This document shows, in pieces, positions 25,213 through 34,589 of a stretch of 64,000 bases of DNA (positions within the stretch are counted from its first letter, which is position 1; each line of letters opens with the position of its first letter). Origin of the DNA: Hamadaea flava (GTDB taxonomy: Bacteria > Actinomycetota > Actinomycetes > Mycobacteriales > Micromonosporaceae); assembly GCF_024172085.1 (NCBI RefSeq), contig NZ_JAMZDZ010000001.1, positions 6,014,001 through 6,078,000 on the forward strand, written 5' to 3'. The position numbers and the translations under genes are program-made. Below the pieces are notes generated by a model. It did not search any database, was not told the DNA's origin, and worked only from the letters and a program-made list of their open reading frames with translations.

Positions 25213-26163
25213 TTACTCGATCCACCCCTTCTTCACCGCGATCACCCCGGCCTGGAAGCGGTTGGCCGCGCCGAGCAGGTCGTGCAGGCGGCTGATGCGT
25301 CGCCGCATCGTGCGGACGGACCAGCCGAGCTGGCGCGCGATCGCCTCGTCCTTCAGCCCGCTGACCAGCAGCGTCAGGAGGGCGCGATCGTCCTCGGCAA
25401 GACTGTCGTCGGCCGGGGCGTCCAGCGGGACCGCCTGCCGCCAGGCCAATTCCCAGTAGTCGACCAGCGCGTCGAGCAACGTCGACGGCCGGATCACCGC
25501 CGCGCGTACGCGGGTCAGGTCGAGCGACAGCGGCATCAGGGCCAGCCGCCGGTCGGCGATGGCGACCTTCACCCGCAGTCCCGGCAGCACCCGGGCCTGT
25601 TCGCCATGCCGGATCAGTTCGCGGATGTCGCCCAGGACGCCGGGCCACTCCAACGCCTCGGGTGCGTAGATCGCCCGGTACTGCACGCCCCGGGCCATCG
25701 CGGTCTTCTCCACCGGATTGGAGGTCGTCAAGGCGTACGGGGGCCGGTCGAGGGTGATGATCTCCTCGCGCGCCTCCTGTTGCAGCTGGACGAACCAGCG
25801 GCCCAACGCCTCACTGCCGTCGGCGATCTCGATCTCCTCGCCACGTCCGGCGTGGGCAGAGGCGAACAGCGCCGAGAGCCGGGCGGCCGCCGCCTGCACC
25901 TGATCCAGCTCCGCCGCCCGCGTACGCACCAACGCCGTCACCGCGGCCTGCGGCTCGATCGCGGCGTAGCGGCGGCGAGAGCCGGACAGCCGCCCGACCA
26001 GACCCTGCTCCCGCAGCCGGTCGAGGGCGCGCGCGATCCGGTCGGCCGAATGCCCCAGATCCGTCGCGAGTTCGGCCGGGGAAGCCTGATGCCGGGTGAG
26101 GATCGCCCGGTAGACCTCCTCGTCGAAGGGGTCGACCCCGGCCGCGGTCAGCTCTCCAGACAT
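25213..26163 (-). CDS. TrmB-like/LuxR-type regulator divergent from the subtilase
   Basis: The 316-residue protein combines an N-terminal winged-helix (FDEEVYRAILTRHQASPAEL, LDRLREQGLVGRLSGSRRRY) and a central ligand domain with a LuxR-type helix-turn-helix at the C-terminus (LLTLLVSGLKDEAIARQLGW, SVRTMRRRISRLHDLLGAAN). This layout is frequent in actinomycetes, often next to secreted subtilases. ATG 26163 is preferred. Two matching AAGATCTT-centred palindromes in the 92-base divergent region are good candidates for its binding sites. Confidence 0.85.
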   Translation of the reverse strand: MSGELTAAGVDPFDEEVYRAILTRHQASPAELATDLGHSADRIARALDRLREQGLVGRLSGSRRRYAAIEPQAAVTALVRTRAAELDQVQAAAARLSALFASAHAGRGEEIEIADGSEALGRWFVQLQQEAREEIITLDRPPYALTTSNPVEKTAMARGVQYRAIYAPEALEWPGVLGDIRELIRHGEQARVLPGLRVKVAIADRRLALMPLSLDLTRVRAAVIRPSTLLDALVDYWELAWRQAVPLDAPADDSLAEDDRALLTLLVSGLKDEAIARQLGWSVRTMRRRISRLHDLLGAANRFQAGVIAVKKGWIE

Positions 26164-26223
26164 GGGCAAGATCTTGGCCCAGGTGTGCCACCGGCAGCAA
26201 TGGGCCAGGGCGAGATCTTGCCC
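26164..26223. promoter_or_regulatory. Pair of AGATCT-centred operators between regulator and subtilase
   Basis: GGGCAAGATCTTGGCCC (26164-26180) and GGGCGAGATCTTGCCC (26208-26223) both deviate by one position from the ideal 16-bp palindrome GGGCAAGATCTTGCCC. Their centres are 44 bp apart, about four helical turns. Confidence 0.7.
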
Positions 26224-26255
26224 GGCCACCCCGCTCGTCGGTAGGCACAACACCC

Positions 26256-29200
26256 ATGAGGTCCACCCCACCCCGATCCCTCGCCGTCGCCGTGAGCGCG
26301 GTCCTGGCGTTCGGCGGCCTGTCGGCGTACGCGCCGACGGGTTCCGCCGCCGCGCCCGACCCCCTGCGACGGGTCATCGTCACATTGGACGGAGCGGCCG
26401 CCGCGACGGCGGCCCCGGCCGGTTCGCTGCGCAACGCGCGTGGCGCCGGTGCCGACCAGGTCGGCCAGGCTCGCCGGGCCCTGTCGGACCGGCAGAGCTC
26501 GTTCCTGGACACCGCACGCGGCAAGGGCGTGCATCCGAAGGCCGAGCGCCGGTTCACCCTGCTGGTCAACGCCGTCGCCTTGACCGTGCCGGCGTCCGAG
26601 GTCGCGACGCTGTCCAAGGTGCCGGGCGTCACCGGCGTCTACGACAACCTGCGCGTCCGGGCGTACACCGACGTCAGCGTGCCGCTGATCGGCGCGACCG
26701 ACGTCTGGCAGCAGCCCGACCCGACCGGTACGCCCGCGACCGGAACCGGAGTCACCGTCGCCGTCATCGACACCGGGGTGGACTACTCACACCCGGACCT
26801 CGGCGGCGGCTTCGGCCCCGGGCACAAGGTCGTCGGCGGGTACGACTTCGTCAACGACGACGCCGATCCGATGGATGACAACGGACACGGCACCCACGTC
26901 GCCGGAATCATCGCCGGCAAGGCGGCCCAGCCCGGTGGGATCACCGGTGTCGCACCCGGTGCGCAGCTCATGGCGTACAAGGTGATGAACGATCAGGGCT
27001 TCGGCGAGACCGAGGACATCGTCGCGGCGATCGAGGCCGCGAGTGACCCGGCGAACCCGCACCGCGCGGACGTGATCAACATGAGTCTCGGCGGGTACGC
27101 GGACGGCTTGGACCCGCTGGGCCTGGCGGCCTCGGCGGCCAGCGCGGCCGGGATCGTCGTGGTGGCCGCGGCCGGCAACGACGGGCCTGGCGCGATGTCG
27201 GTCGGCAGCCCGGCGGCGGCCGACGGGGTCATCGCGGTGGGCGCCTCGGTGAGCAACCTGCGGCTGCCCGTGATCTACCGCGACGGCGTCAAGGTGCAGA
27301 CCTACCGGGGGCAGATCTCGGCGAACCCGTCGGCGAGCCCGGTGACCGCGCCGGTCGTGAGCATCGGGTTCGGCACGCCGGAGGAGATCGCCGCGGCCGG
27401 TGATCTGCACGGCAAGATCGCGTTGCTCAACGGCTATGTCGCGCACGACTTCAACGACCTGTGGCAGGAGCAGATCGACCTCGCCAAGGACCTGGAGAAG
27501 CGCGGGGCCCTGGCCTTGCTCGGCGGCCAGGACCCGACCGGCGGACCGGTGCTGGCCGCGACCTCCGGCGTGCCCGCGACCGCCTCCACCGGGAAGATCA
27601 CGGCACGGCCTGGCGTGACCGAGTCCGGCGACCTCTACCGGATGGACTCGCTGGTCGTGCTGGGCATGGACGAGACGCAGTACCCGGAACTGGCCCGGCT
27701 GCTGGCGGCCGGACCGCTGAGCCTGCAGATCCGCGGCGAGGACGCGACCGACCGGATCGCGTCGTTCTCCTCGCGGGGACCGTCACTGCGCTGGGGCCTG
27801 AAGCCGGACATCGTCGCGCCCGGGTACGAGATCCGCTCGACCGTCCCGACGAGTCTGTTCGGCCCCGGACAGTACCGGCTGTCGGGCAGCTCGATGGCCG
27901 CGCCGCATGTGGCCGGTGCGGCGGCGCTGTTGCGCCAACTGCACCCGGACCAGCCCGCGTCCGAACTCTCGGCGTCGCTGATCGGTACGGCCGCTCCGTT
28001 GAAGGAGTCGCCCACGACAGCGGGCGCGGGCCGGTTGAACGTGGCGGCCGCGGCTCGGACCATGCTGTCCGCGACCCCGTCGACCCTCTCCTACGGACTC
28101 GCCGACCTGGCGTCCGGCACCGTCGGCGGAACCCGCACCGTGGCGCTCCGCAACGGATCGTCGAAGCCGGTAGCCGTGCGGCTCGCCGCGAGCAGCCGCG
28201 ACGTCTCCGTCAAGCCGGACCGGGTCACCATCCCGGCGAGCGGCACGGCCACGGTGACCGTGACGCTGAAAGCCAAGCGGCCGACGGCGGACACGGAGAT
28301 CTCCGGGTTCGTCACCGCCACCGCCGCGACCGGCAAGATCACCATCCCGTACCTGCTGGTGGTGCACCCGCTGGTAGTGCAGACCTCGCCCGATCCCAGC
28401 GACGGGCACACCACCGTCTGGGTGCAGTCCTGGGCCGGCCTGAGCGGGCCGCCGGTGATCACTGTGGACCGTCCGCGCGGCCGGTCGTACACGGTGACCA
28501 CGCGGCCGAACCCGGCCGGGGGCTACATCGCGACGCTGGACGAGCCGGCCGACGGCGCGTACGCGGTGACGGCGCAGGCCACGGCGGTCTCCGGTCAGCG
28601 GCTCGTCGGCTGGGGCGGTTTCGAGGTGACGCCGGAGTCCACGCGCGGCGCGGCCTGGCAGCCGATCGGGCCCTACAGCGGCGGCGGGTTCCTCGCGACC
28701 GGCCCGTCCGGCACCGGCATCCTCGCGACGGAGGACACCACGTCGCCGTGGGTCTCCGGCGACCAGGGCACGACCTGGAAGCAGTCCGCGCGGCTGCCGA
28801 TCAGCGGCGCGGCCGGTCTCCTGGAGCCGGTCGCGGACGCGAACAACGCCGACCGCATGTGGTACCCCGTCAACGATCCCATGACGGGTGGGCGGATTCT
28901 GCGTACCGACGATCGCGGGAAGACCTGGGACGCACTGCCGCTGCCCGCGAACGGCTGGATCGAACAGCTCGTCTCGGACGCCCAGACCCAGGTGCTCGTC
29001 GCGCTCGTCGGCGACAGCCGGCTGCAGGTCAGCTGGAACGGCGGCGACAGCTGGACGGCGTACGACACGGGAGTGGCCGACCCGGTCACCAAGATCGGCC
29101 TCAGCCAGGGCAACCTCTACCTCGGCACGGCGAGCGGCGTCTGGAAGCGGCCCGGCATCGTCGACGCGGCGGTCCGCGTCTACTCGAACAGCCGGTACGT

Positions 29201-30419
29201 GTCGCAGCTCGTCGCCGACGACGGCGTGGTGGCGGTCCTGGTCGGGCAGACCGGCGTGGTCGGCTCGCACGACGGCGGCAAGACCTGGAACACCCTGTAC
29301 GCCAAGTCGTTCGGCCCGTACGAGCTGCGCCAGTCCGGTGGCGACCTCTACGTCATCACCTTCATCGGGGACGGCCTGATCGGGCACGACCACGGGCGTA
29401 CCTGGGAGACGATCGAACCGCCGTCGGGCGCGGCCGTCGACCGGGACTTCGACCACTGGGGACAGTCGACCGTCGTCACCAACACTGCCGGGGTGTACGC
29501 CCGGACCGGCTCCGGCTACCAGCGGCTGGGCGTGCAGTCGGCGTCCGTCACCGAGCTGGCCGTCGCCGGGACCGAGCTGATCGCCGGGACCAGCAACGGG
29601 ATCTACCGGACCGCGACGTCGGCGACCACGCCCGAATGGGGTGCGGCCGACGGTGAGGGATACGTCGGGGCGGGCGTACCGCTCGTCGCGGTCTCCCCGC
29701 AGGACCCGAAGGTCGTGTGGAAGGTCCGGACCGACGCCTTCGGCGGCTTCGACGTCTCGGTCAGCCGGGACGGCGGGGAGATCTGGGAGCAGAAGGCCCA
29801 CCAGAACGGCATCCCGCTCGCACTGCTCGTGCACCCGGCCGACCCCGACCGGATCTCGATCAGCTGGGGCCGCATCGACGCCGTGGCCACGTTCAGCACG
29901 GTTGACGACGGTCAAACCTGGAAGAACCTCTACCAGGACCGGTACGCCACGGCGCTGGCCGGCGATCCGGCGAAGCCGAACCGCATGTGGTTCGGTACGC
30001 CCGAGGGTCTCTACCGCTCCGACGACGGGGGCGTGACCTCGACGAAGGTGCTCGACGGGCAGATCAACGCGATCTCGTTCGACGGTCGCCGGATGGTCGT
30101 CGGCGGTGCACAGCTCTGGTCGAGCACCGACGGCGGGCGTACGTTCCGCGCCGGCGACGCCGGACCGCTGGACCTGTGGGTCTCCGACATCGTCCAGGTC
30201 GGCGGCGTCAGCTATGCGGCGACTTCGAGCTACTCGGCGTACGGGGTGCTCAAGGGCGGTCGCGGGGTGCTGCGGAGCACTGATGGTGGGCGTACGTGGC
30301 ACAACGTGTCCACCGCGCTGCAGAACCTCGATGTGCTGTCGCTGGCGGTCAGCGCCGACGGCCAGACGCTGTTCGCCGGTACGCAGAACGGCGGCGTCCA
30401 CCGGCTGTCGCTCCGCTGA
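26256..30419 (+). CDS. Large secreted S8 subtilase with BNR propeller tail
   Basis: The 1387-residue precursor has a signal peptide (AVAVSAVLAFGGLSAYAPTG), an I9-type propeptide, and a subtilisin domain with the full triad: AVIDTGVDYSHPDLGG (Asp near 172), DDNGHGTHVAGII (His near 213) and SGSSMAAPHVAGA (Ser near 546). A PA insert lies at about 380-470. Ig-like segments follow at about 610-790. From about 800 to the end there are repeated Asp boxes (SGDQGTTWK, TDDRGKTWD, SWNGGDSWT, SHDGGKTWN, STDGGRTF, STDGGRTWH), forming one or two beta-propellers like those of sortilin or photosystem assembly factor. It probably degrades protein outside the cell. Confidence 0.92.
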   Translation: MRSTPPRSLAVAVSAVLAFGGLSAYAPTGSAAAPDPLRRVIVTLDGAAAATAAPAGSLRNARGAGADQVGQARRALSDRQSSFLDTARGKGVHPKAERRFTLLVNAVALTVPASEVATLSKVPGVTGVYDNLRVRAYTDVSVPLIGATDVWQQPDPTGTPATGTGVTVAVIDTGVDYSHPDLGGGFGPGHKVVGGYDFVNDDADPMDDNGHGTHVAGIIAGKAAQPGGITGVAPGAQLMAYKVMNDQGFGETEDIVAAIEAASDPANPHRADVINMSLGGYADGLDPLGLAASAASAAGIVVVAAAGNDGPGAMSVGSPAAADGVIAVGASVSNLRLPVIYRDGVKVQTYRGQISANPSASPVTAPVVSIGFGTPEEIAAAGDLHGKIALLNGYVAHDFNDLWQEQIDLAKDLEKRGALALLGGQDPTGGPVLAATSGVPATASTGKITARPGVTESGDLYRMDSLVVLGMDETQYPELARLLAAGPLSLQIRGEDATDRIASFSSRGPSLRWGLKPDIVAPGYEIRSTVPTSLFGPGQYRLSGSSMAAPHVAGAAALLRQLHPDQPASELSASLIGTAAPLKESPTTAGAGRLNVAAAARTMLSATPSTLSYGLADLASGTVGGTRTVALRNGSSKPVAVRLAASSRDVSVKPDRVTIPASGTATVTVTLKAKRPTADTEISGFVTATAATGKITIPYLLVVHPLVVQTSPDPSDGHTTVWVQSWAGLSGPPVITVDRPRGRSYTVTTRPNPAGGYIATLDEPADGAYAVTAQATAVSGQRLVGWGGFEVTPESTRGAAWQPIGPYSGGGFLATGPSGTGILATEDTTSPWVSGDQGTTWKQSARLPISGAAGLLEPVADANNADRMWYPVNDPMTGGRILRTDDRGKTWDALPLPANGWIEQLVSDAQTQVLVALVGDSRLQVSWNGGDSWTAYDTGVADPVTKIGLSQGNLYLGTASGVWKRPGIVDAAVRVYSNSRYVSQLVADDGVVAVLVGQTGVVGSHDGGKTWNTLYAKSFGPYELRQSGGDLYVITFIGDGLIGHDHGRTWETIEPPSGAAVDRDFDHWGQSTVVTNTAGVYARTGSGYQRLGVQSASVTELAVAGTELIAGTSNGIYRTATSATTPEWGAADGEGYVGAGVPLVAVSPQDPKVVWKVRTDAFGGFDVSVSRDGGEIWEQKAHQNGIPLALLVHPADPDRISISWGRIDAVATFSTVDDGQTWKNLYQDRYATALAGDPAKPNRMWFGTPEGLYRSDDGGVTSTKVLDGQINAISFDGRRMVVGGAQLWSSTDGGRTFRAGDAGPLDLWVSDIVQVGGVSYAATSSYSAYGVLKGGRGVLRSTDGGRTWHNVSTALQNLDVLSLAVSADGQTLFAGTQNGGVHRLSLR

Positions 30420-30440
30420 GCCCTTCGGCTTTTGGGAGCT

Positions 30441-30495
30441 GGATCAGGGATGTGCATGCCTTACCGAGCCTAGGAAGCATGCACATCCCTGATCC
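30441..30495. repeat. GATCA-palindrome family, copy 4
   Basis: A perfect 19-bp stem GGATCAGGGATGTGCATGC (30441-30459) pairs with 30477-30495. It lies between the convergent stops at 30419 (+) and 30508 (-), as a bidirectional terminator would. Confidence 0.85.
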
Positions 30496-30507
30496 GCAGC
30501 CAAGCAC

Positions 30508-32268
30508 CTAGAGGAGCGCGGCGTACGCGCCGTCCGATCGCACGAGCGACTCGTGCGTACCGGCTTCGACGATCTGCCCGTCGCGCATGACCACGATGCG
30601 GTCGGCGGTGCGGATCGTCGACAGACGGTGCGCCACCACGAAGACCGTACGCCCGCGCACCAGCCGCTCCAGGGCCTGCTGGATGAGGCGTTCGGAGTGG
30701 GTGTCCAGCGCCGAGGTCGCCTCGTCGAGGACCAGGATGCGGGGGTCGCGGATCAGCGCGCGGGCGATGGCCAGCCGCTGCCGCTGGCCGCCGGACAACC
30801 GCGCCCCGCGTTCGCCGACGACCGTGTCGACCCCGTCGGGCAGGGCGTCGATGAAGTCGAGCGCGTTGGCGTCGGCCAGCGCCTGGCGTACGCGGTCCAG
30901 GGAGACGTCGGGCAGTCCGTAGGCGACGTTCTCCCGGATGGTGCCCTCGAACAGGATCGGCTCCTGCGGCACCACCGAGACGAAGGTCCGGTAGGAGCGC
31001 AGGTCGAGATCCTGCATGTCCCGGCCGTCCAGCAGAATCCGGCCGGAGGTCGGCCGCAGGAAGCCGATGACGAGGTTGAGCACGGTCGACTTGCCCGCGC
31101 CGGAGGCTCCGACGAAGGCGATCCGTTCGCCGGCCGACACCGTGAGGGTGAAGTCCCGGACCGCCGTGCCCGATCCGCCCGCGTACGCGTACCCGACGGA
31201 TTCGAAGGCGACCTCGCCGCGCACCTCGGTGACCTTCGCCTTGGCCTCGTTGGTCTCCAGGTCGGGCTCTTGCAGCACCTCGCCGACGGACCGGACCGAT
31301 TCGAGGCCCCGGACGAAGACCGGTCCGAGGCTCATGAGCCCGGTGGTGGCGCTGGTCAGCGTGCCGAAGAAGGCGCTGAGCATGACGACGTCGCCGGGCG
31401 TGATCCAGCCGGAGTACGCCGCGAGCGCCGCTCCGGTGAGGCAGCCCGCGCCGAGGACGTTGAGCGTCGTCCAGGCGAGCGCGCCGAATCGGCCGTTGAG
31501 CACGTCGACCCGCAGGCCGGCCTCGAAGACCCGCCACAATGTGCCGTCGACCCGGCGCAAGGCGGCCCGTTCGAGGCCGTGCGCTCGGGTGATCGGGATG
31601 AGCGTGGTCATCTCGGAGACGCGGGTCGACAGCTGCTCGACTTCGCGGCGGAACCGCTCGTTGTCGGTACGCATCCGTCCGCGCAGCTTCGTCGCCAGCA
31701 ACGCGGCGCACGGCACGATGACGAGGAAGACCGGCAGGAACGCGGGCGCCCGGAAGGCGATCACGATCAGCCCGCCGAGCAGCATCATCACGGCGCCGAG
31801 CCCGGTGTCGCCGGTCTGCTGCACCATCTGCTCGACGCTCTCGACGTCGCGGATCACCTTGTTCTGTAACGCCCCGGCGCTCATCCGGGAGTAGTAGCCG
31901 ATGGACAGCTGCTGCATCCGGTGGCACAGCGCGGACCGCAGCCGCGTGCCCATCCGGCGTACCGTCCCCGCCCAACAGCGGACGTAGAGGACGTGGAACG
32001 GGTAGTTCAGGCTCAGCGACGCGATGAGCAGGCCGGCCGACAGCCACAGCTCGGAGAGCGGCCGATGCTGGACGACGACGTCGATGAGGTTGGCGGTCAC
32101 GAGCGGCAACAACCAGGTGGGGCTGTGTTTGAGGGCGAAGGCGAGGATGCCGAGCACCAGGCGGCGGCGGTCCTCCCTCAGCAGGTACGCCACACTGCGT
32201 ACGGGGTGTTCGCCGGAGTAACGATGGTCAAGGGGGTCGGCGTGTGCGGACACGCCGTCGATCTTCAC
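30508..32268 (-). CDS. ABC exporter, fused permease and ATPase
   Basis: The 586-residue half-transporter has an N-terminal six-helix ABC permease domain (about 35-320) and an ATPase domain with Walker A (VGASGAGKST), Q-loop (VVPQEPILFEG), signature (LSGGQRQRLA) and Walker B (ILVLDEATSALD), followed by the H-loop VVAHRLSTI. It belongs to the lipid/drug exporter (MsbA/LmrA-like) class and should work as a homodimer, since no second half-transporter is adjacent. The substrate is unknown. GTG 32268 is the start. The kinase gene lies upstream on the same strand, 52 bases away. Confidence 0.92.
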   Translation of the reverse strand: MKIDGVSAHADPLDHRYSGEHPVRSVAYLLREDRRRLVLGILAFALKHSPTWLLPLVTANLIDVVVQHRPLSELWLSAGLLIASLSLNYPFHVLYVRCWAGTVRRMGTRLRSALCHRMQQLSIGYYSRMSAGALQNKVIRDVESVEQMVQQTGDTGLGAVMMLLGGLIVIAFRAPAFLPVFLVIVPCAALLATKLRGRMRTDNERFRREVEQLSTRVSEMTTLIPITRAHGLERAALRRVDGTLWRVFEAGLRVDVLNGRFGALAWTTLNVLGAGCLTGAALAAYSGWITPGDVVMLSAFFGTLTSATTGLMSLGPVFVRGLESVRSVGEVLQEPDLETNEAKAKVTEVRGEVAFESVGYAYAGGSGTAVRDFTLTVSAGERIAFVGASGAGKSTVLNLVIGFLRPTSGRILLDGRDMQDLDLRSYRTFVSVVPQEPILFEGTIRENVAYGLPDVSLDRVRQALADANALDFIDALPDGVDTVVGERGARLSGGQRQRLAIARALIRDPRILVLDEATSALDTHSERLIQQALERLVRGRTVFVVAHRLSTIRTADRIVVMRDGQIVEAGTHESLVRSDGAYAALL

Positions 32269-32320
32269 CCGAAGCCGGTGGTCCAGGACAAGAGCGGCCG
32301 GGTGTTTCCGGACACAGGGA

Positions 32321-33679
32321 CTACAGCGAGTTCGCCAGCTGGTCGATGAGGGTGATGAGCCGTTCGGCCGTGGCCGTGTCGAGCTGACCGTCCTCGGCGA
32401 AGTCGGTCACCTTCTTCCGGAGGTCGTCGACCTTGCCGCCCGCCTCCTCCGGTTCCTCGTCCAGCTTCTCGCGGATGTCGTCGATCCGCCGGTTGAGGTC
32501 CCGCGCCCGGTTGTTCGGCAGCCCGGCCGACTCGACGACGGCAGCGATCTCGTCGAGGAGGTCCCCCGGCGCCTTCGATTCCTCAGTAGACGGAGACGGG
32601 CTGGGCCCGCCCGCCGAGGTGGTGGCCGTCGTGGGCGTCCCGGCACCCTGGGGCGGGCCCTTCGGCGACCGGTCCGAGAAACTGTAGATCAGCATGATCG
32701 CCAACAGGATCGCCAGCGCGCCGCCGGTGATGAGGAACGCCGGGAGCAGCCGCGAGCGCCGGGCCGGTTCGGGCGGCAGAGCCGCCACCATGGTCGGCGG
32801 CGACGCCGGGGCCGGTCGGGCCACCCCCGCCGCGTAGGTCCCCGGGATCGCGCCGGCGGCGGTCGTACTGGCGGAGAGCGAGCCGGCCAACGCGGACGCG
32901 GCCGGTCGGCGGTTCGGGTCGGCGGACAGACAGGCCATCGTCAGCGCCGCCAGCTTCGGCGGCACCCCCGGCCGGTCGATCGGTGCGACGTCCGCGGTCG
33001 GGGTGGCGAGCGCCTGCTGCCAGTCGGCGTACGCCCGCGGCGGCCGGCCGGCCAGCATCTCGTAGAGCACCACGCCGAGGGAGTAGACGTCGCCCGCCGG
33101 GGTCGTCGCGCCGCCCCGCTGCATTCGTTCCGGTGCGGCGTACGTGGGCGTGCCGATGAGCCGCCCGCCGTCGGAGTCCGGGCCGTGCGCCAGGGTCGCG
33201 ATGCCGAAGTCCAGGATCTTCACGCCGGCCGGGGTCAGCATGATGTTGCCCGGCTTCACGTCGCGGTGCACCACCCCGAGCCGGTGTGCCTCGGCCAACC
33301 CGGCCGCGACCTGGGCGGCGATCGTCGCGGCCTCGGCCGGCGGCAGGGGACCGGATCGCAGCCGCTCGGCCAGCGTCACGCCCTCGACGTACTCCATGAC
33401 CAGGTAGGGCACGTGCCCGGACGGCGTCGGCACCTCGCCGTAGTCGTGGACCTGGGCGACGTTCGGATGCGCGATGCGGGCGATCGCGCGGGCCTCCCGC
33501 AGGGTCGCCTGCCACAGCGTCGGGTCCGCGGCCAACGAGGAGTCGAGCGCCTTCACCGCCACCGGGCGGCCGAGCACGCCGTCGGTGGCCCGCCAGACCT
33601 CGGACATCCCGCCCCGGCCGATCAGCTCCCGCAGGGTGAATCGGTCGTGAATCCGTTGGCCTGGGCTGAACGCGGACAT
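32321..33679 (-). CDS. PknB-like Ser/Thr protein kinase with transmembrane anchor
   Basis: The 452-residue protein has a Hanks-type kinase domain (about residues 10-270): glycine loop IGRGGMSEVWRA, VAVKALD lysine, catalytic HRDVKPGNIML, DFG in KILDFGIAT and GTPTYAAPE. A transmembrane helix (LLPAFLITGGALAILLAIML, about 310-330) and a Ser/Pro/Thr linker lead to an extracellular alpha-helical tail (DDIREKLDEEPEEAGGKVDD) with no PASTA repeats. The tail is short and may sense an envelope signal. Downstream on the same strand is the ABC exporter, so phosphorylation of that transporter is possible but unproven. Confidence 0.92.
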   Translation of the reverse strand: MSAFSPGQRIHDRFTLRELIGRGGMSEVWRATDGVLGRPVAVKALDSSLAADPTLWQATLREARAIARIAHPNVAQVHDYGEVPTPSGHVPYLVMEYVEGVTLAERLRSGPLPPAEAATIAAQVAAGLAEAHRLGVVHRDVKPGNIMLTPAGVKILDFGIATLAHGPDSDGGRLIGTPTYAAPERMQRGGATTPAGDVYSLGVVLYEMLAGRPPRAYADWQQALATPTADVAPIDRPGVPPKLAALTMACLSADPNRRPAASALAGSLSASTTAAGAIPGTYAAGVARPAPASPPTMVAALPPEPARRSRLLPAFLITGGALAILLAIMLIYSFSDRSPKGPPQGAGTPTTATTSAGGPSPSPSTEESKAPGDLLDEIAAVVESAGLPNNRARDLNRRIDDIREKLDEEPEEAGGKVDDLRKKVTDFAEDGQLDTATAERLITLIDQLANSL

Positions 33680-33725
33680 GCCGGACAGTCTGCCCGGCTC
33701 CCCGCCGTCCGCGCCACTCGGGCCG

Positions 33726-34589
33726 TCACAAGGTAAGCGCGGTCTCGACGGCCCAGTCCACCGCCGCGGCGATATCGACCACGGGATACCGCACCGCCCG
33801 GATCGTCCGGTCGCCGTCGACGATCAGGATCAGCCGCTTCAGCCGGTGCCGCTCGCCTGCGCGGAACACCGGCAGCCGCAAGGCCGCGGCCAACCCCAGC
33901 TCCACGTCGCTCAGCAGGCTGAACGGGATGCTCTCGGCCGTGGCGAAGACCTGCTGCTCGTCCGGCCGCTGTGTGCTCACCCCGCGCAGCGCGATCCCCG
34001 CTGTCTTCAACCGGGGATACGCCGTGCGGAACAGCCGGTTCTCGAGAGTGCAGCCCACCGCACCGGGTATCTCGGCCCAGCCGGACGGCAGGGGAGCGGT
34101 GGTGCCCGTCGCGGGATAGGCGAACACGACGGCCGGTCCGGCCAGGGCGTCGACCATGCCACCGGCGGCGCTCGGCAGGCGCACCTCCGGCGCCGGCTGC
34201 CCGACCAGATCGCGTACGCGGTGAGCGGTCGCGGACTCGTCGGAGTCGGCGGCGGTGAGCGAGCCGTCGCCGAGCCGCCAGCGGTCGCCCCAGTCCTGCA
34301 GGGCGACGATCACTCCGAGCAGATCGCGACCGGACTCGGTCAGCGCGTACGCGTACCGAACCGGCCCCGTCTGGTAGGGCTCGCGCCGGAGGACCCCGTC
34401 GTCGATGAGCCCCGCGAGGCGTTCGGCGAGCACCTTCCGGGAGATGCCCAACTCGGTCACGAGGTCGTCGAACCGCTGATGCCCCCGGGCGACGTCGCGC
34501 AGGATCAGCACGCTCCACCCGTCGCCGAGGACACTGACCGTTTGGGCGACCCCACAGGACGGATCGGGCGACCAGGTGTTCCGCGGCAT
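33726..34589 (-). CDS. HxlR-type DNA-binding domain fused to a peroxiredoxin-like domain
   Basis: The 287-residue protein has an HxlR winged helix (TVSVLGDGWSVLILRDVARG, VTELGISRKVLAERLAGLID, VRYAYALTESGRDLL). It is joined to a thioredoxin-fold AhpC/TSA-like domain (about residues 130-287) with VFAYPATG, GAVGCTLENRLFRTAYPRLK and STQRPDEQQVFATAESIPFS. The Cys in VGCTLENRLF matches the peroxidatic position of the GCTPQSCAFRD-type peroxiredoxins, but the second Cys is absent. It may sense peroxide directly. ATG 34589 has GGAGGTGAC 2 nt upstream; the upstream frame to 34736 is not coding. Confidence 0.88.
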   Translation of the reverse strand: MPRNTWSPDPSCGVAQTVSVLGDGWSVLILRDVARGHQRFDDLVTELGISRKVLAERLAGLIDDGVLRREPYQTGPVRYAYALTESGRDLLGVIVALQDWGDRWRLGDGSLTAADSDESATAHRVRDLVGQPAPEVRLPSAAGGMVDALAGPAVVFAYPATGTTAPLPSGWAEIPGAVGCTLENRLFRTAYPRLKTAGIALRGVSTQRPDEQQVFATAESIPFSLLSDVELGLAAALRLPVFRAGERHRLKRLILIVDGDRTIRAVRYPVVDIAAAVDWAVETALTL

